Source: Phormidium tanganyikae FI6-MK23 (GTDB taxonomy: Bacteria > Cyanobacteriota > Cyanobacteriia > Leptolyngbyales > Leptolyngbyaceae). Taken from it: 64,000 nucleotides of DNA. The notes beneath the pieces are model-generated. The model ran no database searches and was not told the origin of the DNA. It saw nothing but the letters and a program-made list of their open reading frames with translations. The DNA lies in contig JAHHHU010000002.1 in the NCBI GenBank assembly GCA_019359175.1, positions 342,762 to 406,761 of the forward strand, written 5' to 3'. The stretch's first letter is position 1; each line of letters starts with the position of its first letter. Both the position numbers and the translations under genes were made by a program. Below are positions 9,169 through 17,445 of this stretch, piece after piece.

Positions 9169-10134
9169 ATGAAAGAGTCTTTAGAGCGCTACGACCGTAA
9201 ATTGGATCTTGCTGCTCATGCGGCTTGGCTCTATTACATCGGCGAGAACACTCAAGAGGAAATTGCGACAAAGCTCAAAGTTTCGCGTCAGATGGCGCAG
9301 CGTTTGATTGCTCTTGCGGTGAGTGAAAAACTGATCAAGTTTCGCTTGGATCATCCTTTGAGTGAATGTATTGCGATCGCGGAAGCACTACGCGATCGAT
9401 TTGAACTGTCTTTGTGCGAAGTTGTTCCTGCCTGTGGTCGCGATACATTTAACGGTATTGCAGTGTGTGCAGCCACTCATTTAGAGACTTACTTAGTTGC
9501 AAAAACTCCGACAGTTCTGGCGTTTTCAACTGGGCGAACTCTCCGATCGATGGTCGAGCAGATTCCACCGATGAATCAGCCTCAGCACAAAATTGTTTCG
9601 ATTCTGGGAAATCTCTCGCACTACGGTCGGGCGGGTCGTCACGAAGTTGTGATGCACTTATCCGATCGCGTTGGCTCACAAGCTTATCCGGTTCCCACTC
9701 CAGTCGTCGCAACGAACATTGAAGAACGAGAGCTTTTACAAACACAGCGATCGTTTATTACTGTTAAAGCACTGGTCAACCAAGCAAAAGCAACCTTTGT
9801 CGGTGTGGGACAGATTGATTGGAATGCACCTCTTCATCAGGACGGATTTATCGATGATCACGAAGTTACCGAATTAATCGAGTTAGGTGCAGTGGGAGAA
9901 ATCGCGGGATGGGCTTACGATCGACAAGGTATTCTAATCGAGGGTGGCACAAACGATCGAGTCGCGGGTGTTCCCCTCGAACAGTCAACACAGCGGCTTG
10001 TGATTGGGGTTGCAGGTAGCTTGCAGAAGGTAGAGACAATTCTGGCAGCACTTCGAGGTAAATTGGTCACAGGGCTGATTACAGATGATACTGCCGCGCA
10101 AGCTATTCTTTACAGCGCTGATGCGCGAGATTAG
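9169..10134 (+). CDS. smoC: SorC/DeoR-type sugar-binding transcriptional regulator
   Basis: 321-residue regulator. An N-terminal helix-turn-helix (about residues 25-60: ENTQEEIATKLKVSRQMAQR) is followed by a large SorC-type sugar-phosphate/sugar-binding domain (LSLCEVVPACG through LVIGVAGSLQKVETI and ALRGKLVTGLITDD). Such proteins are effector-responsive local regulators of polyol genes, for example SmoC and DalR. Being the second gene of the plus-strand pair, it likely controls both this pair and the divergent transporter operon through the palindrome at 8204-8219. Effector and sign of regulation are unknown. Confidence 0.87.
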   Translation: MKESLERYDRKLDLAAHAAWLYYIGENTQEEIATKLKVSRQMAQRLIALAVSEKLIKFRLDHPLSECIAIAEALRDRFELSLCEVVPACGRDTFNGIAVCAATHLETYLVAKTPTVLAFSTGRTLRSMVEQIPPMNQPQHKIVSILGNLSHYGRAGRHEVVMHLSDRVGSQAYPVPTPVVATNIEERELLQTQRSFITVKALVNQAKATFVGVGQIDWNAPLHQDGFIDDHEVTELIELGAVGEIAGWAYDRQGILIEGGTNDRVAGVPLEQSTQRLVIGVAGSLQKVETILAALRGKLVTGLITDDTAAQAILYSADARD

Positions 10135-10236
10135 GACGAGTACATTCTTCCTCTATGAAGAGGTTGGACAACGCGAACCTTTCTAAAGTGAAATCGATCG
10201 CGGTTCGTCGTCCTGATCAATTTCAATCATTAATTT

Positions 10237-11286
10237 ATGAATATTCCGGTTTCTCCTTGGGCGTTGATGTCAGAAACCTGCTTCAAGGTGCTTCCAACGG
10301 TTCGCAAAAATTTGAACCATTGGAAGCTTCAGGCACAGAAAATCCCTAATTTAGAACTGCGTCATCAAGCTTTAGCAAGTCTCTCAGACAAACAGTTTCA
10401 CTGTGAAGGAGGTGCTATCTACGGATTGCTTGCCAAAAGTCACTGGCGCGAAGCCATTCAATTCATTGTGGCGTATCAAACCATTAGTGACTATCTCGAT
10501 AATTTATGCGATCGTAGTACTTCGCTCGACCCCGAAGATTTTCGCGCTCTGCATGAATCTTTGAGCGATGCCCTTACGCCAGAAGCTCCAGCTAAGAACT
10601 ACTACCGATTGCGAGACGATCAAGACGATGGCGAATACTTACAGAACTTAGTTAGGACTTGTCAGAACATTTTAGGCAAGCTACCGAACTATCCGAACAT
10701 TGCGTCAGTGCTGCACGAACTTGCAAGCTACTACTGCGATTTACAAGTGCATAAGCACGTCAAAGTAGAAGAACGAGTTCCCCGATTAAAGCTGTGGTTT
10801 GCTTTGCACCAAAACCGTCTGCCTGAAATGCAATGGTACGAGTTTTCTGCTTGCGCTGGATCGACGCTTGGGATTTTTTGTTTGGTTGCTTACGCATTCC
10901 AGCCAGATTTATCAGAGACTTTCACTCATCAAGTTAAAGAGAGTTACTTTCCTTGGGTGCAGGGATTGCACATCTTGTTAGATTACTTGATCGACCAAGA
11001 AGAGGATCGGCTGCATGGTGATTTGAATTTTTGTTTTTACTACACCAGTCCCGACGAGATGACCGAGCGATTCAAACACTTTATCCACCATGCAAAGAGT
11101 AGCGTCGCCCAATTGCCCCATGCTCAGTTCCATCAGTTGATCAATCAAGCATTGTTGGGCGTTTATTTGTCAAACAAGAAGGTTAGAAAACAGCCGATCG
11201 TTCAAAATATCGCTAAACAACTAATCGAGTCGGGCGGAAGTCCAGCCTCGTTTTTCTTTAAAAGTCGCCTACTTCTATCTCACTAA
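10237..11286 (+). CDS. ytpB: YtpB-like DUF2600 protein, putative large (class IB) terpene synthase
   Basis: 349 residues, the length of Bacillus YtpB (tetraprenyl-beta-curcumene synthase), the characterised member of DUF2600. Hallmarks seen are HCEGGA (55-60), the Asp-rich motif DYLDNLCDR (85-93) expected to bind Mg-diphosphate, and a second conserved block YYCDLQVHKH (165-174). The start at 10237 gives the family-like N-terminus MNIPVSPWAL. The protein is predicted cytoplasmic and would cyclise or otherwise ionise a long prenyl diphosphate; the real substrate in a cyanobacterium is unknown. An alpha/beta hydrolase follows, echoing the Bacillus ytpA-ytpB pairing, and ispF of the isoprenoid pathway lies just beyond. 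Confidence 0.8.
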   Translation: MNIPVSPWALMSETCFKVLPTVRKNLNHWKLQAQKIPNLELRHQALASLSDKQFHCEGGAIYGLLAKSHWREAIQFIVAYQTISDYLDNLCDRSTSLDPEDFRALHESLSDALTPEAPAKNYYRLRDDQDDGEYLQNLVRTCQNILGKLPNYPNIASVLHELASYYCDLQVHKHVKVEERVPRLKLWFALHQNRLPEMQWYEFSACAGSTLGIFCLVAYAFQPDLSETFTHQVKESYFPWVQGLHILLDYLIDQEEDRLHGDLNFCFYYTSPDEMTERFKHFIHHAKSSVAQLPHAQFHQLINQALLGVYLSNKKVRKQPIVQNIAKQLIESGGSPASFFFKSRLLLSH

Positions 11287-11388
11287 TTAGAGAAGCTTTG
11301 GTCTATCCATAGAGGGTTGCTTCGATTTGGGAATTTCTTTTAATCTCAGCACAACCTATTTCATTGTTCCCAAAGAGCAAATTTCGCT

Positions 11389-12504
11389 ATGTTCATGCCC
11401 CTTGATTTTCTACTGCGATCGCTAGCAGGGTTGCTATCTGTTGCCTTGCTGGGCGGTGGTGCTTACATTCTTCGGCAGTGGTACGAGGGGGAATTGGTCA
11501 GCGATCGCTGGTTATATCTGAGTATCGGACTTTTGCTTTGGTCATTTTTGGGCTTTTTACCGATGCTGCTGCTGCGTCGGGCTGGACGCGATGAACCAAA
11601 ACCCAATCGCGCGAAACAGGTTAAATACCTAAGCCGACCAGATGGCAGCGAAATTCGGGTTGAATTCTATGGAGCAGAACACGCTCCACCGTTGATTCTT
11701 ACTCACGGATGGGGGCCGGATAGCACTGTCTGGTACTACGCCAAAAAGCAGCTTGTTGATCAGTTTCGCGTGATTGTATGGGATCTACCGGGGTTGGGCA
11801 AGTCTAAGAAACCGAAAAACCGGGACTACTCTCTAGAAAAATATGCTCGTGATCTCGATGCGGTGCTGACATTAGTTGGAGATCAGCCTGCGATTTTACT
11901 CGGACACAGCATGGGAGCGATGATCCAGCTAACATTCTGCCGATTGTTCCCGGAACGGCTCAAACAACGAGTAGCAGGCTTGATCTTAGCGGATGGGACT
12001 TATACAAATCCGCTCAGAACTACAGTCCTCAGTAAACTGCTGCTGGCATTGCAGAAGCCTTTGCTAGAGCCGCTGCTGCATTTAGCGATCGTACTTTCTC
12101 CCCTGCTGCATCTCACCAGTTGGTTGAGCTATCTAAACGGTACGACGCTACTAACGACGGAGATTTCCGGGTTCACAGGCAGAGAAACGCGGGGACAGCT
12201 CAATTTCTCTAGCTTGATAGGCATCAAAGCACCGCCGGGAATCTTGGCGCGAGGCGTTCTAGCGATGTTGAAGTTTGATGAGACTGCAACCTTATCGCAA
12301 ATCTCGGTTCCGGCGCTAGTCGTAGTAGGTCAGTCGGATATTGCAACCCGATCGATCGCCAGCGATCGTATGAGTCGCGAAATTCCTCAAGGCGAACTCA
12401 AAATCCTATCCCCAGGCGGACACATGGTACTAATGGAACGGAATCTACAGTTTGCAGAGATCGTTCAAGCATTCAGCCATTCTTGCCTGAGTTTAAGACG
12501 GTGA
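11389..12504 (+). CDS. membrane-anchored alpha/beta hydrolase
   Basis: 371 residues. Two hydrophobic helices at about residues 7-28 and 42-62 anchor the N-terminus, followed by an alpha/beta-hydrolase fold. The oxyanion-hole region HGWG starts at 106, the nucleophile elbow is GHSMG (172-176, Ser174), an acid in VVGQSD and the catalytic His in GGHMVLME complete the triad. It lies 102 bp downstream of the terpene-synthase-like gene on the same strand. Bacillus ytpB is likewise paired with the hydrolase YtpA, so a lipid or terpenoid ester substrate is a reasonable but unproven guess. Its 3' end overlaps ispF tail-to-tail by 12 bp. Confidence 0.85.
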   Translation: MFMPLDFLLRSLAGLLSVALLGGGAYILRQWYEGELVSDRWLYLSIGLLLWSFLGFLPMLLLRRAGRDEPKPNRAKQVKYLSRPDGSEIRVEFYGAEHAPPLILTHGWGPDSTVWYYAKKQLVDQFRVIVWDLPGLGKSKKPKNRDYSLEKYARDLDAVLTLVGDQPAILLGHSMGAMIQLTFCRLFPERLKQRVAGLILADGTYTNPLRTTVLSKLLLALQKPLLEPLLHLAIVLSPLLHLTSWLSYLNGTTLLTTEISGFTGRETRGQLNFSSLIGIKAPPGILARGVLAMLKFDETATLSQISVPALVVVGQSDIATRSIASDRMSREIPQGELKILSPGGHMVLMERNLQFAEIVQAFSHSCLSLRR

Positions 12505-12981
12505 AGCTTGTTCGAGTAGCACAACAGCATGAGCCACGATCGCATCTTCGCTCCCGACTGCATCCATTTTTTCATTGGTTGTTGCTTTGACTCCAACACA
12601 ATCGGGAGCGAGATTCAGAGCGGTTGCTAATCGCGATCGCATTGCTTCAATGTGTGGCTTCAATTTCGGACGTTCTGCAACGATCACCGAATCAATGTTG
12701 CCGATTTTCCAGCCTTTATCTTGAATCAATCGATGAACTTGTTCGAGTAAAACAATGCTGTCGGCTCCTGCCCATTTTGGATCAGTGGGCGGGAAATAGT
12801 GCCCAATGTCGCCTAAGCTAAGTGCCCCAAGCATTGCATCCATAATGGCGTGAGTCAGAACATCGGCATCACTGTGACCGAGTAACCCGGTTTCATGTTC
12901 AATCTTGATGCCGCCTAGAATCAGATCCCGTCCGCTGACGAGGCGATGAATGTCGTAGCCGTTCCCAATGCGAATTGCCAT
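12493..12981 (-). CDS. ispF: 2-C-methyl-D-erythritol 2,4-cyclodiphosphate synthase
   Basis: Fifth enzyme of the MEP isoprenoid pathway, converting CDP-methylerythritol 2-phosphate to the cyclic diphosphate. 162 residues, normal length for this trimeric cytoplasmic enzyme. It shows the family start [11 protein letters not shown] with the zinc ligands Asp10 and His12, then [25 protein letters not shown] and the C-terminal block [10 protein letters not shown]. Adjacent to a candidate terpene synthase, though on the opposite strand. All cyanobacteria need this gene, so the neighbourhood may be coincidental. Confidence 0.96.
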   Translation of the reverse strand: MAIRIGNGYDIHRLVSGRDLILGGIKIEHETGLLGHSDADVLTHAIMDAMLGALSLGDIGHYFPPTDPKWAGADSIVLLEQVHRLIQDKGWKIGNIDSVIVAERPKLKPHIEAMRSRLATALNLAPDCVGVKATTNEKMDAVGSEDAIVAHAVVLLEQASPS

Positions 12982-13084
12982 AAGTCGAAGAAATCACTGC
13001 GATTTTCAGAATATCTTAGTGCGAGATTGAATCTCGACGATCCTAAATCCGATATGATCAAATCAATCCATTTCTGTTTATCGC

Positions 13085-13504
13085 ATGGCTCCGCTTCCAG
13101 AATATCGCCCGAAACAACTCTCACTTGGCCCGTTAGAAGCTGAGATTCTTCGGATCGTTTGGGAACTCGAAACGGCGACGGTCAAAGATGTTCACGATCG
13201 CATTTTGGCTGATCCCGATCGAGAACTTGCCTACACCTCAGTCACAACGGTTCTAAATCGATTGGTGAAAAAAGGCTGGCTTGCCTGCAACAAACAGAAT
13301 CGATCGTTCACTTGGTCTGCGATCATTTCACGATCTGAGGCAAAAGCAATTCAAGCAATGGAACAGCTTAATCAGTTCTTAGCGGTGACGAATCCCGATG
13401 TCGTTGCCGCATTTGCGGATAGTTTGGATCAAGCAAGTTGTGATCAGCTTGACGCGATCGCGCAACGTCTCAAAGCCGTCCGTCAAGCGCGGGAGAAACA
13501 ATAA
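13085..13504 (+). CDS. petR: BlaI/CopY-family repressor (PetR-like)
   Basis: 139-residue winged-helix repressor of the BlaI/MecI/CopY family: LGPLEAEILRIVWE, the recognition region TSVTTVLNRLVKKGWL and a C-terminal dimerisation helix region. Its stop codon overlaps the start of a BlaR1-type protease by one base (TAATG), so the pair is translationally coupled. In Synechocystis the equivalent pair PetR/PetP controls the copper-dependent plastocyanin/cytochrome c6 switch, with the protease removing the repressor. No beta-lactamase is nearby. The gene name is therefore an inference from family and pairing. A dyad CGAGAT-tga-ATCTCG at 13022-13036 is a possible own-operator. Confidence 0.8.
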   Translation: MAPLPEYRPKQLSLGPLEAEILRIVWELETATVKDVHDRILADPDRELAYTSVTTVLNRLVKKGWLACNKQNRSFTWSAIISRSEAKAIQAMEQLNQFLAVTNPDVVAAFADSLDQASCDQLDAIAQRLKAVRQAREKQ

Positions 13505-14346
13505 TGCACTTATCTCTGCTGCTCATTTCTGTAAGTGTTGCGATCGTGTTTCGGTTTGCGTGGAAAGCGAGATCTTCGGATTGGAATACTCGCTGGCAGT
13601 GGGCGTTGGGGGCGTTTCTATTTTCGCCGCTGTTGTTGATGACCAGTGCGATCGCGATTCTCTGTATGGGCCCTCGCGGTCAAATGGTACGCGCTTGGGA
13701 AGGGTGGGGGAGTTATGGAATTGCGATCGTATTCCTAAGTTTAGGAACAGTTCTCTTGATTCAGTTGGCAATGCAGGCACAGCGATCGCTTCAGAAGATC
13801 CATCAATTGCCACCAGAAACGATTCTTTCAACACCTGTACGATTGATAGAGCAATCGACTCCGTATATTGCTCAGATCGGGTTATGGAATCCTGAGTTAG
13901 TGATTAGCGAAGGGCTGTTAGACACGCTAGATGAAGCACATTTGCAAGTCGCTCTAACACACGAAAAAGCACATCGCCATTATCGAGATACCTTCTGGTT
14001 TTTCTGGTTGGGTGGATTGCGCCGCTTGACTGCATGGTTGCCGAATACTGAAGCGCTTTGGCAAGAGTTGATTCTGCTCAGAGAACTCCGCGCCGATCGA
14101 TGGGCAGCACAGCAAACCGATGGATTGTTGTTAGCAGAAGCATTGTTATCGATCGTGTCTGCATCACAAGTTGAATCTGAACCTTGGATAGCAGCGTTGA
14201 GCGATTCCGCACCTCAAACCCGGTTAAATGAGCGAATTGATGCGCTATTAGATGAATCGGAGTCTTTGCCAGGAAAGAGCTTTGCGGTCTGGATTTGGTT
14301 ATCGATCGTATTGATTCCGCTGTGCGTCGTCCCGTTTCATTTCTAA
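13504..14346 (+). CDS. petP: M56-family (BlaR1-like) membrane metalloprotease (PetP-like)
   Basis: 280 residues with N-terminal membrane helices (about 4-20, 36-54, 72-90), then a zinc-protease domain with HEKAH (153-157, an HExxH site) and a downstream acidic ligand region ELRADRWA near 194. A final hydrophobic helix lies at the C-terminus. It lacks the penicillin-sensor domain of true BlaR1, consistent with the cyanobacterial copper-linked PetP group. The likely job is degrading the co-encoded repressor when a signal is present. Copper as signal is taken from the Synechocystis literature, not from this sequence. Confidence 0.78.
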   Translation: MHLSLLLISVSVAIVFRFAWKARSSDWNTRWQWALGAFLFSPLLLMTSAIAILCMGPRGQMVRAWEGWGSYGIAIVFLSLGTVLLIQLAMQAQRSLQKIHQLPPETILSTPVRLIEQSTPYIAQIGLWNPELVISEGLLDTLDEAHLQVALTHEKAHRHYRDTFWFFWLGGLRRLTAWLPNTEALWQELILLRELRADRWAAQQTDGLLLAEALLSIVSASQVESEPWIAALSDSAPQTRLNERIDALLDESESLPGKSFAVWIWLSIVLIPLCVVPFHF

Positions 14347-14367
14347 CGTAAAGTTCAACCAGTTTTC

Positions 14368-14520
14368 TCGCTTCGTTTAGAACTGCTTCAGCCCCCTAAA
14401 TTCCCCATTCTGGGGGACTTTGAGAAACGGGGCTTTCGAGATATATGCAAGGATTTTTTGAGTTTCAAAGTCCCCAAATTTGGGGGATTTAGGGGGCACG
14501 ATCCGATGGCAACGAAGCGA
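14368..14520. repeat. nested inverted pair of a C-rich dispersed repeat (copies A and A')
   Basis: Two copies of a ~57-nt unit face each other. Copy A (14368-14424) runs TCGCTTCGTT, variable spacer, CCCCCTAAATtCCCC, ATTCTGGGGGACTTTGAG. Copy A' (14463-14520) is the same unit on the minus strand, ending in AACGAAGCGA. The 10-bp ends are perfect inverted repeats, giving a MITE-like palindrome of 153 bp between convergent genes. Other copies are at 49551-49609 and 51939-51997. The rest of the 236-bp gap shows no gene. Confidence 0.8.
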
Positions 14521-14582
14521 AAAATTTCGTCGAACTCATATCCAATTTGAAAATTCAGCGTTGCGGGGTGTGCTGCCTCACC

Positions 14583-15674
14583 CTAGCGCGTTTGCTGCAA
14601 TTTCTCAGCAATATATTCACCCACCGCAGTTTCAGAGCATTTTTCTTGCCACCAGCGTAATGCTGCTTGATGTTTGCTTTCTAAAAGTTCTCGATCGCTT
14701 AATAGTTCCAACACTACTTTCATTTCACGCCAATCTCTGACTTGAATTGCAGGTGACCCATCGTAGAACCACCGTGGAGGTAAGCTTTCTGTGATGATTA
14801 AACAACCACATCGCATCGCCTCAAAAAATCGAAACGTCTCAAACGAAGTTCCGCGTGGCACAAGGCAAACTTTTGTATTCATCATTTTCTCAGAATAGCT
14901 TTTCGCATCTGCACTTTTTGTCGGATCGTAGCTAACCACAAAACCTTCAGTTACAGATAACTCAACGCTAATTTCAGGTTGAGTTTTTTTGATGCGATCG
15001 ATATTCGCTAACATCTGACTGCGAGAAAGACTTTTTGGGGTTTTTATCCAATACTTCAATGACCATTTAGAACGAGGTCGATGAACAACGCTACCCGCAA
15101 AAAACACATCAGTACCACGCTCAAGAATCGGCTTGACTGGCAACTCAACTAAGTTGCTATAACCCAGTGGGATATCATAAATTGGCGAAGTTTTTCTGCG
15201 TCTCAATCTGTAGAATGAATGGTTTATCCATCGAGATGAATTAACAATTTGATTTCCAATAAACTGCGTGAACGTCAACAAGTTTAGATAAGAAGGTTGC
15301 AGTAGATTGAATCCAGAGCTCGAATTGATTCCATAGCATTTAAAAACGGCTCGTACTTTGTGAAAGTATTTTGGAATTCGACTCCATTCATCACCGATCA
15401 CAACTGCAACAACATTCTCACCATACGAAGGAAGACGATCGATATCTCGCGTGAAATAAAACACAAGATTCTCAATTTCTAATTTCTGCTGCATTGCTTC
15501 AAAGACTTTGCCGAAATACTCTCCACAATCTCCACCCTGAAAAGCTTCGTTAGATTCTGGGGGATTCCAAGCGATCGGCTGTGCATCTGACTCCAATCTC
15601 AAATTCCAGATATAAAACTTGTTCGGTGAGCTAGGCATAAATTTCTTATTCGTACTCTTAGATCGACAATTCAA
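14583..15674 (-). CDS. exostosin-like glycosyltransferase
   Basis: About 363 residues from the first ATG. A shorter start at 15638 (product MPSSPNKFYIWNLRL) is equally plausible because the longer form overlaps the upstream gene. No signal peptide is evident. The C-terminal half carries a GT-B-like donor-binding pattern: FAGSVVHRPRSKW, then CLVPRGTSFETFRFFEAMRC and GCLIITESLPPRWFYDG, as in exostosin/GT47-type transferases. It probably adds a sugar to an exopolysaccharide or glycolipid. It is co-directional with and directly downstream of a glycosidase-like gene. Acceptor and donor are unknown. Confidence 0.65.
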   Translation of the reverse strand: MNCRSKSTNKKFMPSSPNKFYIWNLRLESDAQPIAWNPPESNEAFQGGDCGEYFGKVFEAMQQKLEIENLVFYFTRDIDRLPSYGENVVAVVIGDEWSRIPKYFHKVRAVFKCYGINSSSGFNLLQPSYLNLLTFTQFIGNQIVNSSRWINHSFYRLRRRKTSPIYDIPLGYSNLVELPVKPILERGTDVFFAGSVVHRPRSKWSLKYWIKTPKSLSRSQMLANIDRIKKTQPEISVELSVTEGFVVSYDPTKSADAKSYSEKMMNTKVCLVPRGTSFETFRFFEAMRCGCLIITESLPPRWFYDGSPAIQVRDWREMKVVLELLSDRELLESKHQAALRWWQEKCSETAVGEYIAEKLQQTR

Positions 15675-16998
15675 CGATTAGAATATGATCTGGAACTGCA
15701 AGCGGAATTGAATTAGCCGAACCGAAACTCTGAATCGGAGAAGCGCTCTGAAGCGGAGCATATAGTTTAGCGGTTCTCACTCTGTTAGGCAGTTTGAGAA
15801 TGAGATTCCGATTTGGATTTTTAAGCTCAATTTTTTTGTCACGATTCCAACAGCTTTTCGCTTGCCAAATCAGCAAATCAAATGTGCCATTGCCTTTCTG
15901 AAGCAGCAGTGTTTCAATGTTCGCTGTATCTCCGCTCAAACTGTAGTTTAATTTTGAAGGAGAGAAGCTTGTACTCTTATCGTCAAGAACAGAAATAAAA
16001 TTTTTAAGCGACTGATAAGCGAGTTTTTCTGAAAGATTTTGGCGCAATAATCCCCACTTTGCTCCATCTCCTCCATCAACCATTTGAAACAAGGTTGTTT
16101 TCGGAATGCCGCGCTTAAAAAACCAAGCAAACATTCGAGGGCTGTACTTCGCTTGCACTGTTTCACTCGGCTGATTCCATCCAGATTCGGTTGCCCAAAC
16201 TTGCCGACTCGAACTTGTTTTTTGGGCTTCTCGAATCCAGACATCCACATAACGTCCATTTGGCGGAGATTCATCCCAGAAACTCTCTGGTCTTAGCTCT
16301 CCAGCGTAAGGATGAATATTTGCTCGATCGACAGATTGACTAACATTCAACAGATTCTTATAGGTATCAAATGGAGATGCCATTGAAGGGCCAAGAATCG
16401 GCAGAGACTTCATACTAGGTCGCGATCGAATCTGACGCGCCATCTCAGTCGTATAGTTTCGCAGCGTATTCCATTTGTTGCGATCGCCTGTGGCATCGTA
16501 TTCGTTCGGACCTTCGATCGCGATCAGTTCATTTTCGTAGCCGCGATAGCGATCGAGACTCTGCTTAATTCCGTTCGTATCAAGTACGCCATCTTTGCGC
16601 GTATCTATCCAGCCAATGCCTTTTAGACCATAGTTCTTGAACGAATTCGCGTGGTATCCTCGATAAAATCGCACTCCCAATCGCTTGATCTTCGTCAAGA
16701 CTGCATCGGGATTTTGCCCTTCTGCGCCCCCACCTGATGTCACCCAGAAATGAGTCGCAACCCCGATACTTTCGACAAAATCGTTGGCTCGAACCGCGCG
16801 TTCTACATTCGCACTACTGATCGGCGTAACGGCGAGTCCGAACGCAAGCATACAAAGAACGCCCAAGCCGAGTAGACGACGTTGAACAGAGAAGTCAGCA
16901 ATCCGAAGCCAGATCTGTTTAAGCTTTATCATCGTTTGAAAGCAATCAAGGCGCTTAGTCAGCGATCTTAGCAGGATTCGATAGTTTGCAACTCGCAT
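15658..16998 (-). CDS. secreted glycoside hydrolase-like protein (clan GH-A type)
   Basis: 446 residues from the first ATG; an alternative start at 16932 (MIKLKQIWLR) leaves a cleaner signal/anchor helix (VLCMLAFGLAVTPISS). The body looks like a TIM-barrel glycosidase: YRGYHANSF, then IEGPNEYD (possible acid/base Glu) and ATESGWNQ (possible nucleophile Glu), the order found in clan GH-A enzymes. A beta-rich C-terminal part (LLQKGNGTFDLLIW) resembles the beta domain appended to such barrels. It is likely exported and acts on a cell-surface polysaccharide together with the adjacent glycosyltransferase. The exact GH family is not recognised. Confidence 0.6.
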   Translation of the reverse strand: MRVANYRILLRSLTKRLDCFQTMIKLKQIWLRIADFSVQRRLLGLGVLCMLAFGLAVTPISSANVERAVRANDFVESIGVATHFWVTSGGGAEGQNPDAVLTKIKRLGVRFYRGYHANSFKNYGLKGIGWIDTRKDGVLDTNGIKQSLDRYRGYENELIAIEGPNEYDATGDRNKWNTLRNYTTEMARQIRSRPSMKSLPILGPSMASPFDTYKNLLNVSQSVDRANIHPYAGELRPESFWDESPPNGRYVDVWIREAQKTSSSRQVWATESGWNQPSETVQAKYSPRMFAWFFKRGIPKTTLFQMVDGGDGAKWGLLRQNLSEKLAYQSLKNFISVLDDKSTSFSPSKLNYSLSGDTANIETLLLQKGNGTFDLLIWQAKSCWNRDKKIELKNPNRNLILKLPNRVRTAKLYAPLQSASPIQSFGSANSIPLAVPDHILIVELSI

Positions 16999-17052
16999 AT
17001 GGAGAATAATACGATCGTAGTTCCATAGATGGATTCTCGCGTTTCACTGTTC

Positions 17053-17445
17053 CTAAAGAGAACTGATGAGATTTACGACTCGTGTTTTCACTTCGTCTCG
17101 TACTCGTCGAAAAACGTCGATCGACTCTCCCTCCGGATCATCCAATTGCCAATCTTCAAACACCTCTCGTAATACCCATTCTTTCGGTAAATTAACCCCA
17201 CATCCGCAAAGCGAAATTACCACATCATAAGCTTCCGGCTCAAATTCACTTAGCGCCTTAGAAGCTTGATGGCTGACATCAATTCCGATTTCTGACATGA
17301 CTTGAAAGACGATCGGATCAATCTGACTCGCTTCGAGTCCTGAGCTAGTCACGGCAACTTTATCTTTTCCCAAAGCTTTCGCGAATCCTTCTGCCATCTG
17401 CGATCGACGAGAGTTCTTCTTGCACACAAACATCACTCGTTTCAT
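17053..17445 (-). CDS. arsC: arsenate reductase, LMW-phosphatase fold
   Basis: Reduces arsenate to arsenite in the cytoplasm. It has 130 residues with the phosphatase-like loop beginning at Cys8 (VCKKNSRRSQMAEGFA) and a CGC at 80-82. The cysteine triad at 8, 80 and 82 has the same positions described for Synechocystis ArsC, which uses glutathione/glutaredoxin, so I infer the same mechanism. The position after NS is Arg rather than Cys, which argues against the thioredoxin-type CxNxC arrangement. Its start overlaps the upstream channel gene by 4 bp, so the two are co-translated. Arsenic responsiveness is supported by the divergent arsR. Confidence 0.9.
   Translation of the reverse strand: MKRVMFVCKKNSRRSQMAEGFAKALGKDKVAVTSSGLEASQIDPIVFQVMSEIGIDVSHQASKALSEFEPEAYDVVISLCGCGVNLPKEWVLREVFEDWQLDDPEGESIDVFRRVRDEVKTRVVNLISSL

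Noticed and set aside
10155..10349. Small plus-strand frame overlapping the start of the YtpB-like gene
   Set aside because: It overlaps the family-like N-terminus of the terpene synthase in another frame and has no recognisable features.
12493..12504. Possible truncation of ispF or the hydrolase because their ends overlap
   Set aside because: Both proteins have normal family length and C-terminal motifs; a 12-bp tail-to-tail overlap is compatible with two intact genes.
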